A DNA stretch of 60,000 bases from Lineus longissimus. Lineage: Eukaryota > Nemertea > Pilidiophora > Heteronemertea > Lineidae. The position numbers and the translations under genes are program-made. Below, one piece after another: positions 59,736 to 60,000 of the stretch. The notes under the pieces were generated by a model. That model was given only the letters and a program-made list of their open reading frames with translations. It did no database searches and was not told the origin of the DNA. Each line of letters opens with the position of its first letter. The stretch's first letter is position 1. Location: NCBI RefSeq assembly GCF_910592395.1, contig NC_088324.1, positions 5,980,953-6,040,952 on the forward strand. The letters are read 5' to 3'.

Positions 59736-60000
59736 TTAATTAAGCATAATCATATTTTCATCCTTAGGATAATCCCCTAAATACTGGTGAATAACTCTTT
59801 TCCAATCTGATATCACGTTTTGGTCTCGATAGTAAAACCAATTTTCATTACTTTTAGCTATCATGAAATTCATTGACCTATCAAATTGTTCTTTAAAAAG
59901 TCTCTAGTCTACTGTAGCACTCCTCTGTCTGTTTTCTGTCTTTTCCATTAGTCTCATGTTAAACCAAGAGAAACATAGTTCAGGATAATCCTTAAATTCC
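59736..60000 (-). pseudogene. ORF with in-frame TAG running off the window edge
   Basis: Minus strand, stop TAA at 59736-59738. Open upstream (FDRSMNFMIAKSNENWFYYR, ISDWKRVIHQYLGDYP) to an in-frame TAG at 59904-59906, and open again to the edge (DYPELCFSWFNMRLMEK). The amino-acid order looks like real protein; the family is not recognised. Confidence 0.4.

Overview
This is animal nuclear DNA, almost certainly from a marine invertebrate. Genes are split by GT-AG introns into many short phase-matched exons. Introns and spacers are full of palindromic MITEs, tRNA-derived SINEs, truncated non-LTR retrotransposons, a decayed Bel/Pao retroelement and a TTAA-flanked THAP transposon. The gene content (an EGF/FN3 receptor tyrosine phosphatase and a secreted ADAMTS-like protease with an ShKT-like tail) suits a lophotrochozoan such as a mollusc, annelid or brachiopod. 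I cannot fix the phylum from sequence alone.

Layout. (1) 277-22917, + strand: the 3' part of a receptor-type protein tyrosine phosphatase gene. I reconstructed 19 exons that join in frame over 1932 visible residues to the stop: five single-exon FN3 modules, two EGF-like exons, an FN3, a Thr-rich hinge, five more FN3-like domains (the last with a furin-like KRKRR site), one transmembrane helix and two PTP domains. The 5' end lies outside the window. (2) 22918-26160: 3' flank and spacer with a pogo-type MITE and a SINE. (3) 26754-32194, + strand: a complete five-exon gene for a 432-residue protein that I do not recognise, probably nuclear. Its first intron holds a truncated LINE with a 36-bp target duplication, and that LINE is itself split by a 0.9-kb foldback element with a 9-bp target duplication. 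(4) 32842-36322: debris of an SGNH-hydrolase-like ORF, a Bel/Pao retroelement (gag, protease, RT, RNase H) and a piece of another repeat. (5) 38690-54014, + strand: a complete 15-exon gene for a 542-residue secreted ADAMTS-like metalloprotease (signal peptide, prodomain, reprolysin domain with HELGHNIGAGHD and a Met-turn, Cys-rich part, ShKT-like C-terminus). It includes a 26-nt microexon. A 1.47-kb palindromic element sits in its second intron. (6) 54015-56136: a 75-bp minisatellite derived from the protease's terminal exon, split by a 1.39-kb Kolobok-like transposon with a THAP domain. (7) 56137-58529: spacer with tandem repeats and a palindrome. (8) 58530-60000: AT-rich, intronless, convergent small ORFs of unknown origin, some with single in-frame stops.

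The three host genes have no evident functional link; all lie on the + strand. The most unusual theme is that in three places a tandem repeat has grown from an exon boundary: the donor side of the second EGF exon, the acceptor side of the protease's zinc-binding exon, and the terminal protease exon. All gene models rest on splice-site consensus plus reading-frame and domain continuity; no transcript data were available.
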